From: CAVORB01 sp964395315
GTDB lineage: Bacteria; Pseudomonadota; Gammaproteobacteria; Chromatiales; Chromatiaceae
Reading direction: 5' to 3'
DNA length: 37,280 nt
Assembly (NCBI GenBank): GCA_964395315.1
Contig: CAYNBI010000030.1
Span: forward strand, 1 to 37,280
The translations under genes and the position numbers were made by a program. This document shows, one piece after another, positions 6,936 to 15,847 of the stretch (positions are counted from its first letter, which is position 1; every line of letters starts with the position of its first letter). The notes beneath the pieces are model-generated. The model saw only the letters and a program-made list of their open reading frames with translations. It ran no database searches and was not told the origin of the DNA.

Positions 6936-8114
6936 TCAGTCCAGCGTGTGCTGAAAGTCGATGCTGATGCGGTCCGCCGCCACGGGGCGGAAGCGGGCAT
7001 CCGCGAATCTCCTGTGATCCGGGTGCTCGCGGTAGGAATCGATCACCGCCGGGTGGGCGAACCGCACCAGCCAGCAGTACCGATAGGCCGAGCCCTCCGT
7101 GACGCTGGCGCCCGTGATCACATGACGCACGCCGGGGATGGCGCCGAGCACCCGGCGTCCCTCGGCCATCATGTCGGCGGTCCCGGCGGCATCGGCGCTG
7201 GCGGTGTTGTAGACGATCAGATGCTCGACCTCGCGCCAGGGACGGCAGGCGGCCGCGACCTCTTCCGCCCGTCCGGCACCGCCCCAGAGTGCGATGCAGC
7301 GCTCGACCTCGGCGCGGATGGCGTCTTGGACGCCCTTGGTGAGATCGGTGTAGGAGCGGTTGTCGGCGATACTGGCGCTGGCGCGAATGGCCGTCCCGGC
7401 CGCATCCGCGAGCGCCGTGTAGTAGTTGATCTTGGCTACCCCGTTCTCGATCAGGCGCCGGAACTGCCCGTCGCTCAGGCCCGTTCCGCCGTGGATCACC
7501 AGGGGGATGCGGAGCTGTCCGTTGATCGCCGCCAGCCGATCGAAATCGAGCCGGGGTTCGCCCCGCATGCGCCCGTGGACGGTGCCTATGGACACCGCGA
7601 GGAAGTCGACCCCCGTCTCGCGGACGTAGCGCTCGGCCTCCTCGGGTGCCGTGTAGATGACCTCTCCCGGGTGGCGCTCCGCGTCCTCGCCTTCCACCCC
7701 GGCCACGTAGCCGATCTCCCCTTCCACCGGGATGCCGCAGGCGCGGGCCATCTCGACCACCGCGCGGGTGCGGGCGATGTTCTCCTGCAGAGGCTGGGTG
7801 GAGGCGTCCACCATGACGCCGTTGAATCCCTGACCGATGCCGCGCACTGCGGCCTCCAGGGAACTTCCATGGTCCAGGTGGATGGCGACTGGAACGCTCG
7901 CCCGCTCGGCGGCGGTCCGCACCGCGGGCATGATCAGATCCGGATCGAAGTAGGCGTAGTGGGACTCCGCGAGGCTGAGGATCACCGGCGCGCGCTGCTG
8001 TTCGGCGCCGGCGACGATGGCTTGGAGGAAGTCCAGGCTGACCAGATCGAAGGCCCCCACCGCGTACCCGTTGGCATAAGCGTGGCGGAGCATGTCCCCC
8101 ATGTGTACCAGCAT
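6936..8114 (-). CDS. Class II ketose-bisphosphate aldolase fused to a C-terminal Dabb domain
   Basis: This is a 392-aa protein. Residues 1 to about 285 form a class II (zinc) aldolase of the GatY/KbaY/Fba type. HLDHGSS (79-85) carries the metal and catalytic D81/H82, GTVHG (177-181) and HGGTG (208-212) supply the remaining zinc histidines, and VDAS is at 102-105. Such enzymes cleave or form fructose-1,6- or related bisphosphates. Residues of about 296-390 (VEHLIVYN..., ending ISIDFQ) look like a Dabb ferredoxin-fold domain, normally a separate stand-alone protein. The gene diverges from a CbbR-like regulator, which suggests a role in the Calvin cycle or a side branch of sugar-phosphate metabolism. 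A GAGG lies 11 bases before the ATG. The exact substrate cannot be read from sequence. Confidence 0.8.
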   Translation of the reverse strand: MLVHMGDMLRHAYANGYAVGAFDLVSLDFLQAIVAGAEQQRAPVILSLAESHYAYFDPDLIMPAVRTAAERASVPVAIHLDHGSSLEAAVRGIGQGFNGVMVDASTQPLQENIARTRAVVEMARACGIPVEGEIGYVAGVEGEDAERHPGEVIYTAPEEAERYVRETGVDFLAVSIGTVHGRMRGEPRLDFDRLAAINGQLRIPLVIHGGTGLSDGQFRRLIENGVAKINYYTALADAAGTAIRASASIADNRSYTDLTKGVQDAIRAEVERCIALWGGAGRAEEVAAACRPWREVEHLIVYNTASADAAGTADMMAEGRRVLGAIPGVRHVITGASVTEGSAYRYCWLVRFAHPAVIDSYREHPDHRRFADARFRPVAADRISIDFQHTLD

Positions 8115-8419
8115 CTCGTCGTTCCTCGTTCAGTCTTCGAAGGCTGGATGCGCGCGGCTCAGAATTGGGCGTTGAGCGCCGCGTCCAGGGTGTCCCGCAA
8201 GCAAGGTGCCCGCAACGGAACCTGGCCGGAGAGTACAGGGAGCGACCGCATACTTGCTATTCGATATTTCAAATGGAAGATATAACAATACACTTATGGC
8301 TCTGACCCAACCGTTGGTCCAGACTCGTGCTCAGCGGTTCGGCGGCGGCTTACGATTCCCGCGGCCGCGGTGACGGGATGCGGCCCAGTCAACAAACCGG
8401 CTACAGGTCCAGCGCACTC
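8115..8419. promoter_or_regulatory. Divergent control region between aldolase and LysR regulator
   Basis: The centre (8250-8300) is AT-rich, unlike its flanks, and holds an imperfect dyad, ATATTTC facing GAAGATAT, at 8264-8283. LysR-type regulators bind such dyads between divergent genes, so this is the best operator candidate for both promoters. The remaining bases show no gene. An open frame reaches back from the regulator to a GTG at 8327, with an internal ATG at 8378. Confidence 0.5.
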
Positions 8420-9367
8420 TTGAACGTCTCCTTGCGTCAACTGCGGATTTTCGAGGCGGTGGCTCGCCAGTTGAGCTTTACCCGCGCCGCCGAGGCGCTG
8501 CACCTGACTCAGCCCGCGGTGTCGATGCAGGTGCGCCAGCTCGAGGACGAGGTGGGCCTGCCCCTATTCGAGAAGCTCGGCAAGCAGATCAGCCTCACCG
8601 AGGCGGGGCGGGAGCTCTACCATTACAGCCGCAGCATCAATCGCGCCCTGCAGGAGATGGAGGAGGTGGTCGAGGCCCTGAAGGGCGTGAGCCGAGGTCG
8701 CCTGTCGGTCGCGGTGGCGAGCACGGTGAACTACTTCGCGCCGCGCCTGCTGGCAGCGTTTCACCAACGCTACCCCGGCATCAGCCTGAAGCTCGACGTG
8801 ACCAACCGGGAGCAGCTGGTGCGCCTGCTGGAGGCGAATGCGGTGGACATGGTCCTCATGGGCCAGCCCCCGGAGGCCGTGGACGTGGAGTCGGAGGCCT
8901 TCATGGAGAATCCGCTGGTGGTGGTCGCGCCGCCGGATCACCCACTGGCGGGTGGGCCTCATATCCCCCTCGCGCGGCTCGCGGAAGAGGTCTTCGTGAT
9001 GCGTGAGCCCGGATCCGGCACCCGCCAGGCGATGGAGCGCTTCTTTGCCGAGCATGGTGTCGCCATCCGTCACGGCATGCAGATGACCCGCAACGAGGCC
9101 ATCAAGCAGGCGGTGCGCGCCGGGCTCGGCCTGAGCGTCGTCTCCCTGCACACCATCGAGCTGGAGCTCGCGACCGGCAAGTTGGTGATCCTGGACGCGG
9201 AGGGCTTCCCGCTCGAGCGCCAGTGGTTCCTGGTCTATCGCCGAGGCAGGCGGCTATCCCCCGCCGCCCGCGCGTTCCGCGAGTTCGTGCTCGAAGAGGC
9301 GCCGCGGTTGGCCTGCCCGGTGTCGCGCACGGCGTCGGGCAAGGCGCATGCGGCCACGGATCGATAG
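8420..9367 (+). CDS. cbbR: LysR-family regulator, CbbR-like
   Basis: This LysR-type transcription factor of about 315 aa starts with LNVSLRQLRIFEAVARQ. It has the winged helix-turn-helix (FTRAAEALHLTQPAVSMQVRQLE) and then a periplasmic-binding-protein-like effector domain (RGRLSVAVASTVNYFAPRLL onward). The N-terminus and the STVNYFAPRLL stretch resemble CbbR, the activator of Calvin-cycle genes. The frame is open upstream (GTG at 8327, ATG at 8378), but family members begin at the equivalent of the TTG at 8420, preceded by ACAGG, so I prefer that start. It diverges from the aldolase gene, a usual place for its target. No RuBisCO gene is in the window, so the CbbR assignment is by similarity and context. 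Confidence 0.7.
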   Translation: MNVSLRQLRIFEAVARQLSFTRAAEALHLTQPAVSMQVRQLEDEVGLPLFEKLGKQISLTEAGRELYHYSRSINRALQEMEEVVEALKGVSRGRLSVAVASTVNYFAPRLLAAFHQRYPGISLKLDVTNREQLVRLLEANAVDMVLMGQPPEAVDVESEAFMENPLVVVAPPDHPLAGGPHIPLARLAEEVFVMREPGSGTRQAMERFFAEHGVAIRHGMQMTRNEAIKQAVRAGLGLSVVSLHTIELELATGKLVILDAEGFPLERQWFLVYRRGRRLSPAARAFREFVLEEAPRLACPVSRTASGKAHAATDR

Positions 9368-9455
9368 GCGCCGCCCCCGTTCTTCCCGCAGCGCACAACT
9401 TCCTGCCGCTTCGAGTAGACTAACAGGCTATCCCCAGCTTTGATCGGTCCAGCGA

Positions 9456-11381
9456 ATGCCCAAGCGTCCCGACCGCGAGCCGCATTCTGACGGCGGCGGC
9501 TTCCCCCTGTTGGCCTCCGTCGACGTGCCTGCCGACTTGCGCCTGCTTTCCGAGAACCAGCTCGGCGAGCTTGCGAACGAGCTGCGGGCATTCCTCATCG
9601 ACAGCGTCTCGCGCACCGGTGGCCATCTCGCCGCCGGGCTCGGTGTGGTCGAGCTCACCATCGCCCTGCACTATGTCTTCGACACGCCGCAAGACCGGCT
9701 GGTGTGGGACGTGGGGCACCAGGCCTATCCGCACAAGATCCTCACCGGCCGGCGCGGGCGGATGCACACCCTGCGCCAGAAGGACGGCCTCTCGGGTTTT
9801 CCCAAGCGTTCGGAGAGCCCTTACGACACCTTCGGGGTCGGCCACTCCAGCACCTCGATCAGCGCGGCGATGGGCATGTCCCTCGCCGCCCGCGCGAAAG
9901 GGGAGAAGCGGCACGTGGTCGCCGTCATCGGCGACGGCGCCCTGGGGGCCGGCATGGCCTTCGAGGCGCTGAATCACGCCGGCCACCTCGACCTCGATCT
10001 GATGATCATCCTCAACGACAACGAGATGTCGATCTCGCCCCCGGTGGGCGCCATCAGCAGCCACTTGGCGCGACTGCTCTCCGGCAAGCTCTACACCAGC
10101 GTGCGCGAGGGCAGCAAGTCCGCGCTGCGTGGACTGCCCCAGCTGCGGGAGCTGGTGGGGCGCTGGGAGGAGCACATGAAGGGGATGGTGATGCCGAGCA
10201 CCCTGTTCGAGGAGCTGGGCGTCAACTATATCGGCCCCATCGACGGCCACGACATCAACGCCCTGCTCGCCACCCTGCGCAACATGAAGACCATGCCGGG
10301 CCCGCGCCTGCTGCACGTGGTGACCAGGAAGGGGCGAGGCTACGAGCCGGCGGAGGGGCAGCCGGTCACCTACCACGGGGTCACGCCCTTCGATCGCAAG
10401 ACCGGCCGCATGCGCAAGCAGGCCGGCGCCGTCACCTACACCAAGGTCTTCGGCGACTGGCTGTGCGATGCGGCGGAACGCGATGCGCGCCTGGTGGGCA
10501 TCACCCCCGCCATGTGCGAGGGGTCCGGCCTGTCCGGCTTCGCCGAACGCTTTCCCGATCGCTATTTCGACGTCGGCATCGCCGAGCAGCACGCCCTGAC
10601 CCTCGCCGCCGGCATGGCCTGTGACGGGCTCAAGCCGGTGGTCGCCATTTACTCGACCTTCCTGCAACGGGCCTACGACCAGCTCGTCCACGACATCTGC
10701 CTGCAGGGGCTGGACGTGACGCTGGCGGTCGATCGCGCGGGCCTGGTGGGGGCGGACGGCGCCACGCACGCCGGCAGCCTCGATCTGAGCTACGGGCGCC
10801 CGGTACCCAACTTGGTGATCATGGCCCCGGCGGACGAGGACGAGTGCCGGCGTATGCTGCAGACCGCCTACGAGCATCCCGGCCCGGCGATGGTGCGTTA
10901 TCCGCGTGGTGCCGGGCCTGGGGTCGCCGTGGCGCACGGGCTCGATACTCTGGCCATGGGCAAGGGTGAGATCCGCCGTACCGGCACCGACGTTGCCATC
11001 CTGGCCTTCGGGACCATGTTGGCGTCCGCCCTTGCTGCCGCGGACGCGTTGGGCGCCACCGTGGCGAACATGCGCTTCGTCAAGCCCCTCGACGTTGCCA
11101 TGATTCTCGAGCTGGCGAAGCGCCATCATCTGCTGGTGACGGTCGAGGAGAACGCCATCGCCGGCGGCGCCGGCTCCGGTGTCGCGGAGCTTCTGTCCGC
11201 CCATGGCATCTCGGTGCGCTGCCTGCATCTCGGGTTGCCGGACCGGTTCCTCGACCACGCCAGCCAGGCGGAGCAGCTCGCCGACTGCGGGCTCGATGCC
11301 GCCGGGATCGAGGCGTCGGTGCGCGCGGCGTTGGGGAATCTGGCGGCGAAACCGCCGCTCCCCGGTTGGGGCGCCGCCTGA
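9456..11381 (+). CDS. dxs: 1-deoxy-D-xylulose-5-phosphate synthase
   Basis: The 641-aa enzyme condenses pyruvate and glyceraldehyde 3-phosphate to DXP, the first step of the MEP isoprenoid pathway. WDVGHQAYPHKILTGRR, the thiamine-diphosphate motif starting GDGALGAG and ending in ILNDNEMSIS, and GIAEQHA in the pyrimidine-binding domain are all visible, followed by a transketolase C-terminal domain. The length is close to E. coli Dxs (620 aa), with a slightly longer N-terminus. The stop overlaps the next start (TGATG), so it is probably cotranscribed with the DUF945 gene. ispE, a later enzyme of the pathway, is at 29135. Confidence 0.97.
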   Translation: MPKRPDREPHSDGGGFPLLASVDVPADLRLLSENQLGELANELRAFLIDSVSRTGGHLAAGLGVVELTIALHYVFDTPQDRLVWDVGHQAYPHKILTGRRGRMHTLRQKDGLSGFPKRSESPYDTFGVGHSSTSISAAMGMSLAARAKGEKRHVVAVIGDGALGAGMAFEALNHAGHLDLDLMIILNDNEMSISPPVGAISSHLARLLSGKLYTSVREGSKSALRGLPQLRELVGRWEEHMKGMVMPSTLFEELGVNYIGPIDGHDINALLATLRNMKTMPGPRLLHVVTRKGRGYEPAEGQPVTYHGVTPFDRKTGRMRKQAGAVTYTKVFGDWLCDAAERDARLVGITPAMCEGSGLSGFAERFPDRYFDVGIAEQHALTLAAGMACDGLKPVVAIYSTFLQRAYDQLVHDICLQGLDVTLAVDRAGLVGADGATHAGSLDLSYGRPVPNLVIMAPADEDECRRMLQTAYEHPGPAMVRYPRGAGPGVAVAHGLDTLAMGKGEIRRTGTDVAILAFGTMLASALAAADALGATVANMRFVKPLDVAMILELAKRHHLLVTVEENAIAGGAGSGVAELLSAHGISVRCLHLGLPDRFLDHASQAEQLADCGLDAAGIEASVRAALGNLAAKPPLPGWGAA

Positions 11382-12769
11382 TGAGGAAGTGGCCGCTCGG
11401 CGCCGCCGCGCTGGCCGCCGCGGGACTCGGCCTGCCCTGGGTGCTGGGGGCCCAGGCCGAGCGTTTCTACGCCGATGCCCTGGCCCGCTTGCCTGAGCAG
11501 GGGCTGCGGGTGGTCGACAGCCGCTACGAGCGCGGCTGGTTCGGGTCCCGAGCCAGCACCGGGCTCGCGGTGATGACAGACCTGGCTGAGGGCCCCGGCG
11601 AACCTGCGGAGAGGATGCGCGTCTCGAGCGACATCGGCCACGGGCCCTTGCGCCTGGACGCCCCGAGGCTGCTGTCCGCGGCGGTGATCCGCAGCCGGGT
11701 CGAGCTTGCCGATGTGGAGACGGAAGCGCCGCCCCTGTTGCTCGAGACCGTCCTGAACCTGGACGGTGGCGGGGAGATGCAGCTGCGCCTGCCGGCCATC
11801 GAATCCGCAGCAGGCGACCAGCCCGGACTGGAGACCGCCGAGGGTACCGGGTCGGCGCGCTTCGGCACCGGGTTTTCGAGCTTCGAGGGCCGGTTCGAGC
11901 TCCCCTCCCTGTCGCTGTCCGATCAGCAAGGCTCGCTACGCCTGCGCGGCCTAAGCGGCGAGAGCTCGGCCTCCCGCCTGGTCGGGAGCGTGTTCGCCGG
12001 GAGCGCCAGCCTGCGGCTGGATGAGCTGGCGCTGCGGTTGCCGGACGCGGTGCTCGACGCCGGCGGGGTCTCGGTGAAGGTCGACAGCGAGCCGCAGGGG
12101 CGGCTGCTCAACGCGCGCGCCGCTTATCGCGTCGAACGATTGACTGTGCAGGGCGCCGAGTACGGTCCGTCGCTCGCGGAGCTTTCCCTGAGCCGCGTCT
12201 CCAGCGACGACCTGGCCGCGTTGCAGCAGGCCCTGAGACAGGTCTCCGCCCAGCCGCTGGCCCGCTCCCTGGCGGGGCTGGCGATGGCGGCCGTACTCGC
12301 CGAGCATCTGCCGCGGCTGCTCGCGACGGACCCCGCCGTCGGGCTCGATCGCCTCGAGGTCACCACCCCCGAGGGCCCGGTTGAGGGCCGTCTGCTCCTG
12401 TCCGCGCGGGGCCTGAGCGCGGACGTCATGCGCCGCCCCGGCGCCTGGTTGGCGCAGGTCGTCGGCGAGGGATACGTCAGTCTGCCCGAATCACTGCTGC
12501 TGCGGTTGCTGGAGGAGCGGCATCGTAGCCAGGCGTTGGAGGCCAATCGCAGGGGCGGCTCCGGAACGCAAGCCTTGACCGCGGAGGCCGAGCGTGAGGT
12601 CGCGCGCTCCGCCCGCGATCAGCTAGCGGCGCTGGTCCGCGACGGCTGGCTGGCGGCGCGGGACGGGCGGGTTTCCACGGAGGTCAAGCTGGCGGACGCC
12701 CTGTTGACGGTAAACGGCAAGACCCTGCCCATCGCATTCAACGGTCTGCCCGAGGGGTCCTCGCCTTGA
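11381..12769 (+). CDS. DUF945 (YdgA-like) family protein
   Basis: This protein of about 462 aa begins MRKWPLGAAALAAAGLGLPWVLG, an N-terminal membrane anchor or uncleaved signal, followed by QAERFY and VVDSRYERGWFGSRAST. The pattern of a signal followed by YxRGWF is typical of DUF945/YdgA proteins, which are periplasmic or inner-membrane anchored with unknown function. The C-terminal third is alanine/arginine-rich and variable. I chose the ATG at 11381, which overlaps the dxs stop in TGATG; an upstream TTG in frame (11366) would spoil the signal. The ending INGKTLPIAFNG-type motif (VNGKTLPI here) is also usual in the family. Confidence 0.75.
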   Translation: MRKWPLGAAALAAAGLGLPWVLGAQAERFYADALARLPEQGLRVVDSRYERGWFGSRASTGLAVMTDLAEGPGEPAERMRVSSDIGHGPLRLDAPRLLSAAVIRSRVELADVETEAPPLLLETVLNLDGGGEMQLRLPAIESAAGDQPGLETAEGTGSARFGTGFSSFEGRFELPSLSLSDQQGSLRLRGLSGESSASRLVGSVFAGSASLRLDELALRLPDAVLDAGGVSVKVDSEPQGRLLNARAAYRVERLTVQGAEYGPSLAELSLSRVSSDDLAALQQALRQVSAQPLARSLAGLAMAAVLAEHLPRLLATDPAVGLDRLEVTTPEGPVEGRLLLSARGLSADVMRRPGAWLAQVVGEGYVSLPESLLLRLLEERHRSQALEANRRGGSGTQALTAEAEREVARSARDQLAALVRDGWLAARDGRVSTEVKLADALLTVNGKTLPIAFNGLPEGSSP

Positions 12770-12842
12770 TGCCCCGGCGCTGGGGACCGATCGCGCGGGG
12801 CGGACCCGCCACGCGAGCGGGGCGACAACTTCCGGAGCTGGC

Positions 12843-13622
12843 ATGCTGACCATAAGCCGAATCGCCGCTTTCGACGACAACTACATCTGGCTGCTGCGCG
12901 ACGGCGCCAGCCCGGTCGCGACCGTGGTGGACCCGGGTGACGAGGAGCCGGTTCTTGCCGCCCTCGAACGGGATGGTCTCGCGTTGGGCGCCATCTTCAT
13001 CACCCACCACCACTACGATCATGTCGGGGGAGTGCGTGCGCTGGTGGACGCCTGGCCCGACGTGCAGGTTTTCGGCCCACGGGACAAGCGGATACCCGCG
13101 GTCACCCGGGCGATTGGGGAAGGCGATGCGGTGGACCTGCCCGGCGCCGGTCAGCGTTTTGACGTATTCGAGGTCCCCGGTCACACCTCCAGCCATATCG
13201 CCTACCTCGGCGGGGGAGCCCTTTTTTGCGGGGATACCCTGTTTGCCGCCGGGTGCGGTCGGGTGTTCGACGGTACCTTCGATCAGCTCGCGGCCTCGTT
13301 GCAGCGCATCGCGGGCCTGCCGCCGGAGACCCTTGTCTATTGCGCGCATGAATACACCCTGGCGAACCTCGGTTTTGCCGCCTGGGTGGAGCCCGACAGC
13401 GCCCCGATTGCCGGGCGGACCGCGGAGGCGCGCCGCCTGCGCGAGCTTGGTCAGCCGACGGTGCCATCGCGTTTGGCCGACGAGCTCGCCACCAACCCAT
13501 TCCTGCGCACCGGCGAGGCGGCGGTCAAGGCCGCGGCCGAGAGCTTCGCGGGACGGCGGCTGTCGACGAGGGCGGAGATCTTCACCGCCCTGCGGCGTTG
13601 GAAGGACGAGCGCTACGATTAG
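12843..13622 (+). CDS. gloB: Hydroxyacylglutathione hydrolase (glyoxalase II)
   Basis: The 259-aa metallo-beta-lactamase-fold enzyme hydrolyses S-lactoylglutathione to lactate and glutathione, the second step of methylglyoxal detoxification. Metal ligands are visible: THHHYDH at 54-60, H114 (VPGHT), D131 (FCGDTLF) and H169 (YCAHEYT). The C-terminal HAGH domain with TNPFLR follows. The length matches the family (about 250 aa). GGAG lies a few bases upstream of the ATG at 12843. It follows the DUF945 gene by 73 bp. Confidence 0.96.
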   Translation: MLTISRIAAFDDNYIWLLRDGASPVATVVDPGDEEPVLAALERDGLALGAIFITHHHYDHVGGVRALVDAWPDVQVFGPRDKRIPAVTRAIGEGDAVDLPGAGQRFDVFEVPGHTSSHIAYLGGGALFCGDTLFAAGCGRVFDGTFDQLAASLQRIAGLPPETLVYCAHEYTLANLGFAAWVEPDSAPIAGRTAEARRLRELGQPTVPSRLADELATNPFLRTGEAAVKAAAESFAGRRLSTRAEIFTALRRWKDERYD

Positions 13623-13679
13623 GGACCGAGACGCGCCCTCCATGCCCTGGCGAGCGACGGTCTGTAGACGCAGAGTTCC

Positions 13680-14588
13680 CTAACCCGCGTCTCTCGGCAC
13701 CCCGGACCTCCCCGTCAGGCGCTCCTCGGCTTCCCGGTACTTGGCCGCGGTCTTGTCGATGATCTCCTGTGGCAGCTGCGGACCCGGGGGCGTCTTGTCC
13801 CAGTCGAGGGTTTCCAGGTAGTCGCGCACGAACTGCTTGTCGAAGCTGGGCGGGCTGATGCCGGGACGATACTGGTCCGCGGGCCAGAAGCGGGACGAAT
13901 CGGGGGTGAGGACCTCGTCGATAAGGTGCAGCCGCCCGTCGCTGTCGAGGCCGAGCTCGAACTTGGTGTCCGCGATGATGATGCCCCGCCCCAGGGCATA
14001 GGCCGCGCACTCGCTGTAGACGCGAATCGCCGCGTCCCGCACCGCCTCGGCGATGTCCCGGCCGAGGAGATCGGCCGCCCGTGCGAAGTCGATGTTCTCG
14101 TCGTGGCGGCCCAGCTGCGCCTTGGTGGACGGGGTAAAGATCGGCTCGGGCAGCTTGTCCGCCTGGCGCAGTCCGGATGGCAGCGGGATGCCGCAAACCG
14201 CTCCCGAATGCTGGTAGTCCTTCCAGCCTGAACCGATGATGTAGCCGCGCACGATGGCCTCGACCGGCAGGGGCGTCATGCGCTTGACGACCACCGCCCG
14301 CTCGCCGAGGCGCGCGCGCTCCGCCGGATCCGGTACGACGCGCGCCAGGGGAATGTCCGTGAGATGATTGGGGATGATGTTGCGGGTGTGTGCGAACCAG
14401 AAGTTGGAGACGCGGGTCAGGACCTCGCCCTTGCCGGGGATCGGCTGGGGCAGCACCACGTCGAAGGCCGACAGTCGGTCGCTGGCGACGATCAGCATAT
14501 GCTCGGAGTCGACGCGGTAGATGTCGCGAACCTTGCCGCGGTTGACCAGTTCCAAGCCTGGGATGCTTGACTCGAAGAGCGCCGCCAT
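13680..14588 (-). CDS. purC: Phosphoribosylaminoimidazole-succinocarboxamide synthase
   Basis: The 302-aa SAICAR synthetase joins aspartate to CAIR in purine synthesis, using ATP. Recognisable stretches are NRGKVRDIYRV (the glycine-rich nucleotide loop), VASDRLSAFDVVLPQPIPGKG, VVVKRMTPLPVEAIVRGYIIGSGWKDY, and DTKFELGLD. The length (about 300) is that of the long yeast-like form rather than the short 237-aa E. coli form. It is a single gene, convergent with gloB with 57 bp between stops. Confidence 0.96.
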   Translation of the reverse strand: MAALFESSIPGLELVNRGKVRDIYRVDSEHMLIVASDRLSAFDVVLPQPIPGKGEVLTRVSNFWFAHTRNIIPNHLTDIPLARVVPDPAERARLGERAVVVKRMTPLPVEAIVRGYIIGSGWKDYQHSGAVCGIPLPSGLRQADKLPEPIFTPSTKAQLGRHDENIDFARAADLLGRDIAEAVRDAAIRVYSECAAYALGRGIIIADTKFELGLDSDGRLHLIDEVLTPDSSRFWPADQYRPGISPPSFDKQFVRDYLETLDWDKTPPGPQLPQEIIDKTAAKYREAEERLTGRSGVPRDAG

Positions 14589-14644
14589 GGGTGTTGATTC
14601 CGCTTCGGAGAAATTGAAACTATAGCAACAAGGTTAGAGGAACG

Positions 14645-14685
14645 CCGATCTATTCAGCGCGTCCCGCTGCAAGGGGATGCGGCTG
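14645..14685. repeat. Dispersed intergenic repeat, copy A
   Basis: About 41 bp here match 22401-22441. The core ATTCAGCGCGTCCCGC is identical, followed by a similar stretch (GCAAGGGGATGCGGC here, GCACAGGGATGTGGC there). Both copies sit in gene-free gaps in the same orientation. Copy A overlaps the left arm of a 7-bp inverted repeat (GCTGATT at 14682-14688, AATCAGC at 14707-14713). Confidence 0.7.
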
Positions 14686-14809
14686 ATTTTGCCCAGGAGG
14701 GCCGACAATCAGCGTCTCCTCTCAAGACGCGCGGGTCAGGAGCGGAACGCCGACGGGGCGTCGCGCGATCCGCCTCCCGTGGCGCCGAGCGCTGGGTTTA
14801 GAGGTTGCC

Positions 14810-15256
14810 ATGCACAGCAATGATGTACAGAACGAGCCGTTTCTTCAGGCGTTTCGGGGCAGCTTCACCTCGGCACTGCGTTGGCATCAGCTCGACGCCC
14901 TCTGGGAACGGGTACGAGCGCGTGCGGACGAGGGCTGGTATCTCTATGCCGTTGGGGAGCCCCCACCGACCCGGCCCTCGGATCGGGAGCGCGTCCTCAC
15001 CTTCGTCGATGAGATCGACAAGCTTCTGCGTCGCGAGCACCGCGAGGACTACTGCGGCATCGTCTATGCCGACGACTTGCAGGACCCGGGATTCCTCAAG
15101 ATCTACGACCCGCACAACCTTGGCGTGTCGTGCGGTTACAGCGACAATCCGCCCCTGCCGGGATGGGTGATGACCCTGATTCCACCGGTTGACCTGCCCG
15201 CGACGAGGGTGATTCCCAATGCCCGCCGCCACTGGTGGCAGCGGCTCTTCGACTGA
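14810..15256 (+). CDS. Conserved-looking small cytosolic protein, function unknown
   Basis: This 148-aa protein starts with MHSNDVQNEPFLQAFRG. It is soluble, with no signal peptide, rich in aromatic residues and ends in RRHWWQRLFD. A central part (VLTFVDEIDKLLRREHREDYCGIVYADD) has mixed helix and strand character. The following segment, with DPHNLGVSCGYSDNPPLPGWVMTLIPP, reads like a conserved core. I cannot assign a family with confidence; similar unnamed proteins seem familiar from sulfur-oxidising gammaproteobacteria. GAGG lies seven bases before the ATG. It precedes ridA by 91 bp and may share its transcript. Confidence 0.75.
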   Translation: MHSNDVQNEPFLQAFRGSFTSALRWHQLDALWERVRARADEGWYLYAVGEPPPTRPSDRERVLTFVDEIDKLLRREHREDYCGIVYADDLQDPGFLKIYDPHNLGVSCGYSDNPPLPGWVMTLIPPVDLPATRVIPNARRHWWQRLFD

Positions 15257-15347
15257 TCGCGCCGATGGCGCACAAGGCATGCGACTGATTCGCCGGCCCT
15301 GCTGCCGTTGATGCGCGAGCGAGATCCCGAAACAGGAGGCAGAAGGC

Positions 15348-15734
15348 ATGAGCAGAGAAATCATTCGTACCGACCGCGCCCCGGCGGCGATCGGCACCTA
15401 TTCCCAGGCGGTGCGGGCTGGCGCCACCATCTACCTGTCCGGCCAGATTCCGCTTGATCCGCAGACCATGGAGCTCGTGGCGGGCGACCGGGACGCCCAG
15501 ATTCGCCGGGTGCTCGACAACCTCTCAGCCGTCGCGGCGGCAGCCGGCGGCAACCTGGCCGACGTGGTCAAGCTCAACGTCTTCCTGACCGATCTCAACG
15601 ACTTCGCGCTGGTCAACCAGATCATGACGGAGTATTTCGCCGAGCCTTTTCCGGCCCGCGCCGCAGTTGGCGTGGCCGCGTTGCCGAAGGGCGCGGCGGT
15701 GGAGATGGACGCCGTCATGGTGATCCACGACTGA
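15348..15734 (+). CDS. ridA: RidA family enamine/imine deaminase
   Basis: The 128-aa protein of the YjgF/YER057c/UK114 family hydrolyses reactive 2-aminoacrylate-type enamines released by PLP enzymes. Family marks include APAAIGTYSQAV, LSGQIPLDP, VVKLNVFLTDLNDF and the signature FPARAAVGVAALPKGAAVEMDAV, with the conserved active-site arginine in PAR. The length is canonical for a homotrimer subunit. GGAGGC lies about 10 bases before the ATG. Confidence 0.96.
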   Translation: MSREIIRTDRAPAAIGTYSQAVRAGATIYLSGQIPLDPQTMELVAGDRDAQIRRVLDNLSAVAAAAGGNLADVVKLNVFLTDLNDFALVNQIMTEYFAEPFPARAAVGVAALPKGAAVEMDAVMVIHD

Positions 15735-15847
15735 GTCGCCCGCATCGGGAACCGACTCGACCCTCGCTCGCAGCCGCGCCCGGCGCCGTTGCGTTTGCAG
15801 CCGCTTCCACTAAGATGGGAGCTTTGCGCCGACTACTGGGGTGTCTC

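Noticed and set aside
8327..8419. Longer N-terminus of the LysR protein
   Set aside because: The extra 31 residues have no similarity to the family and would overlap the control region; kept only as an alternative start.
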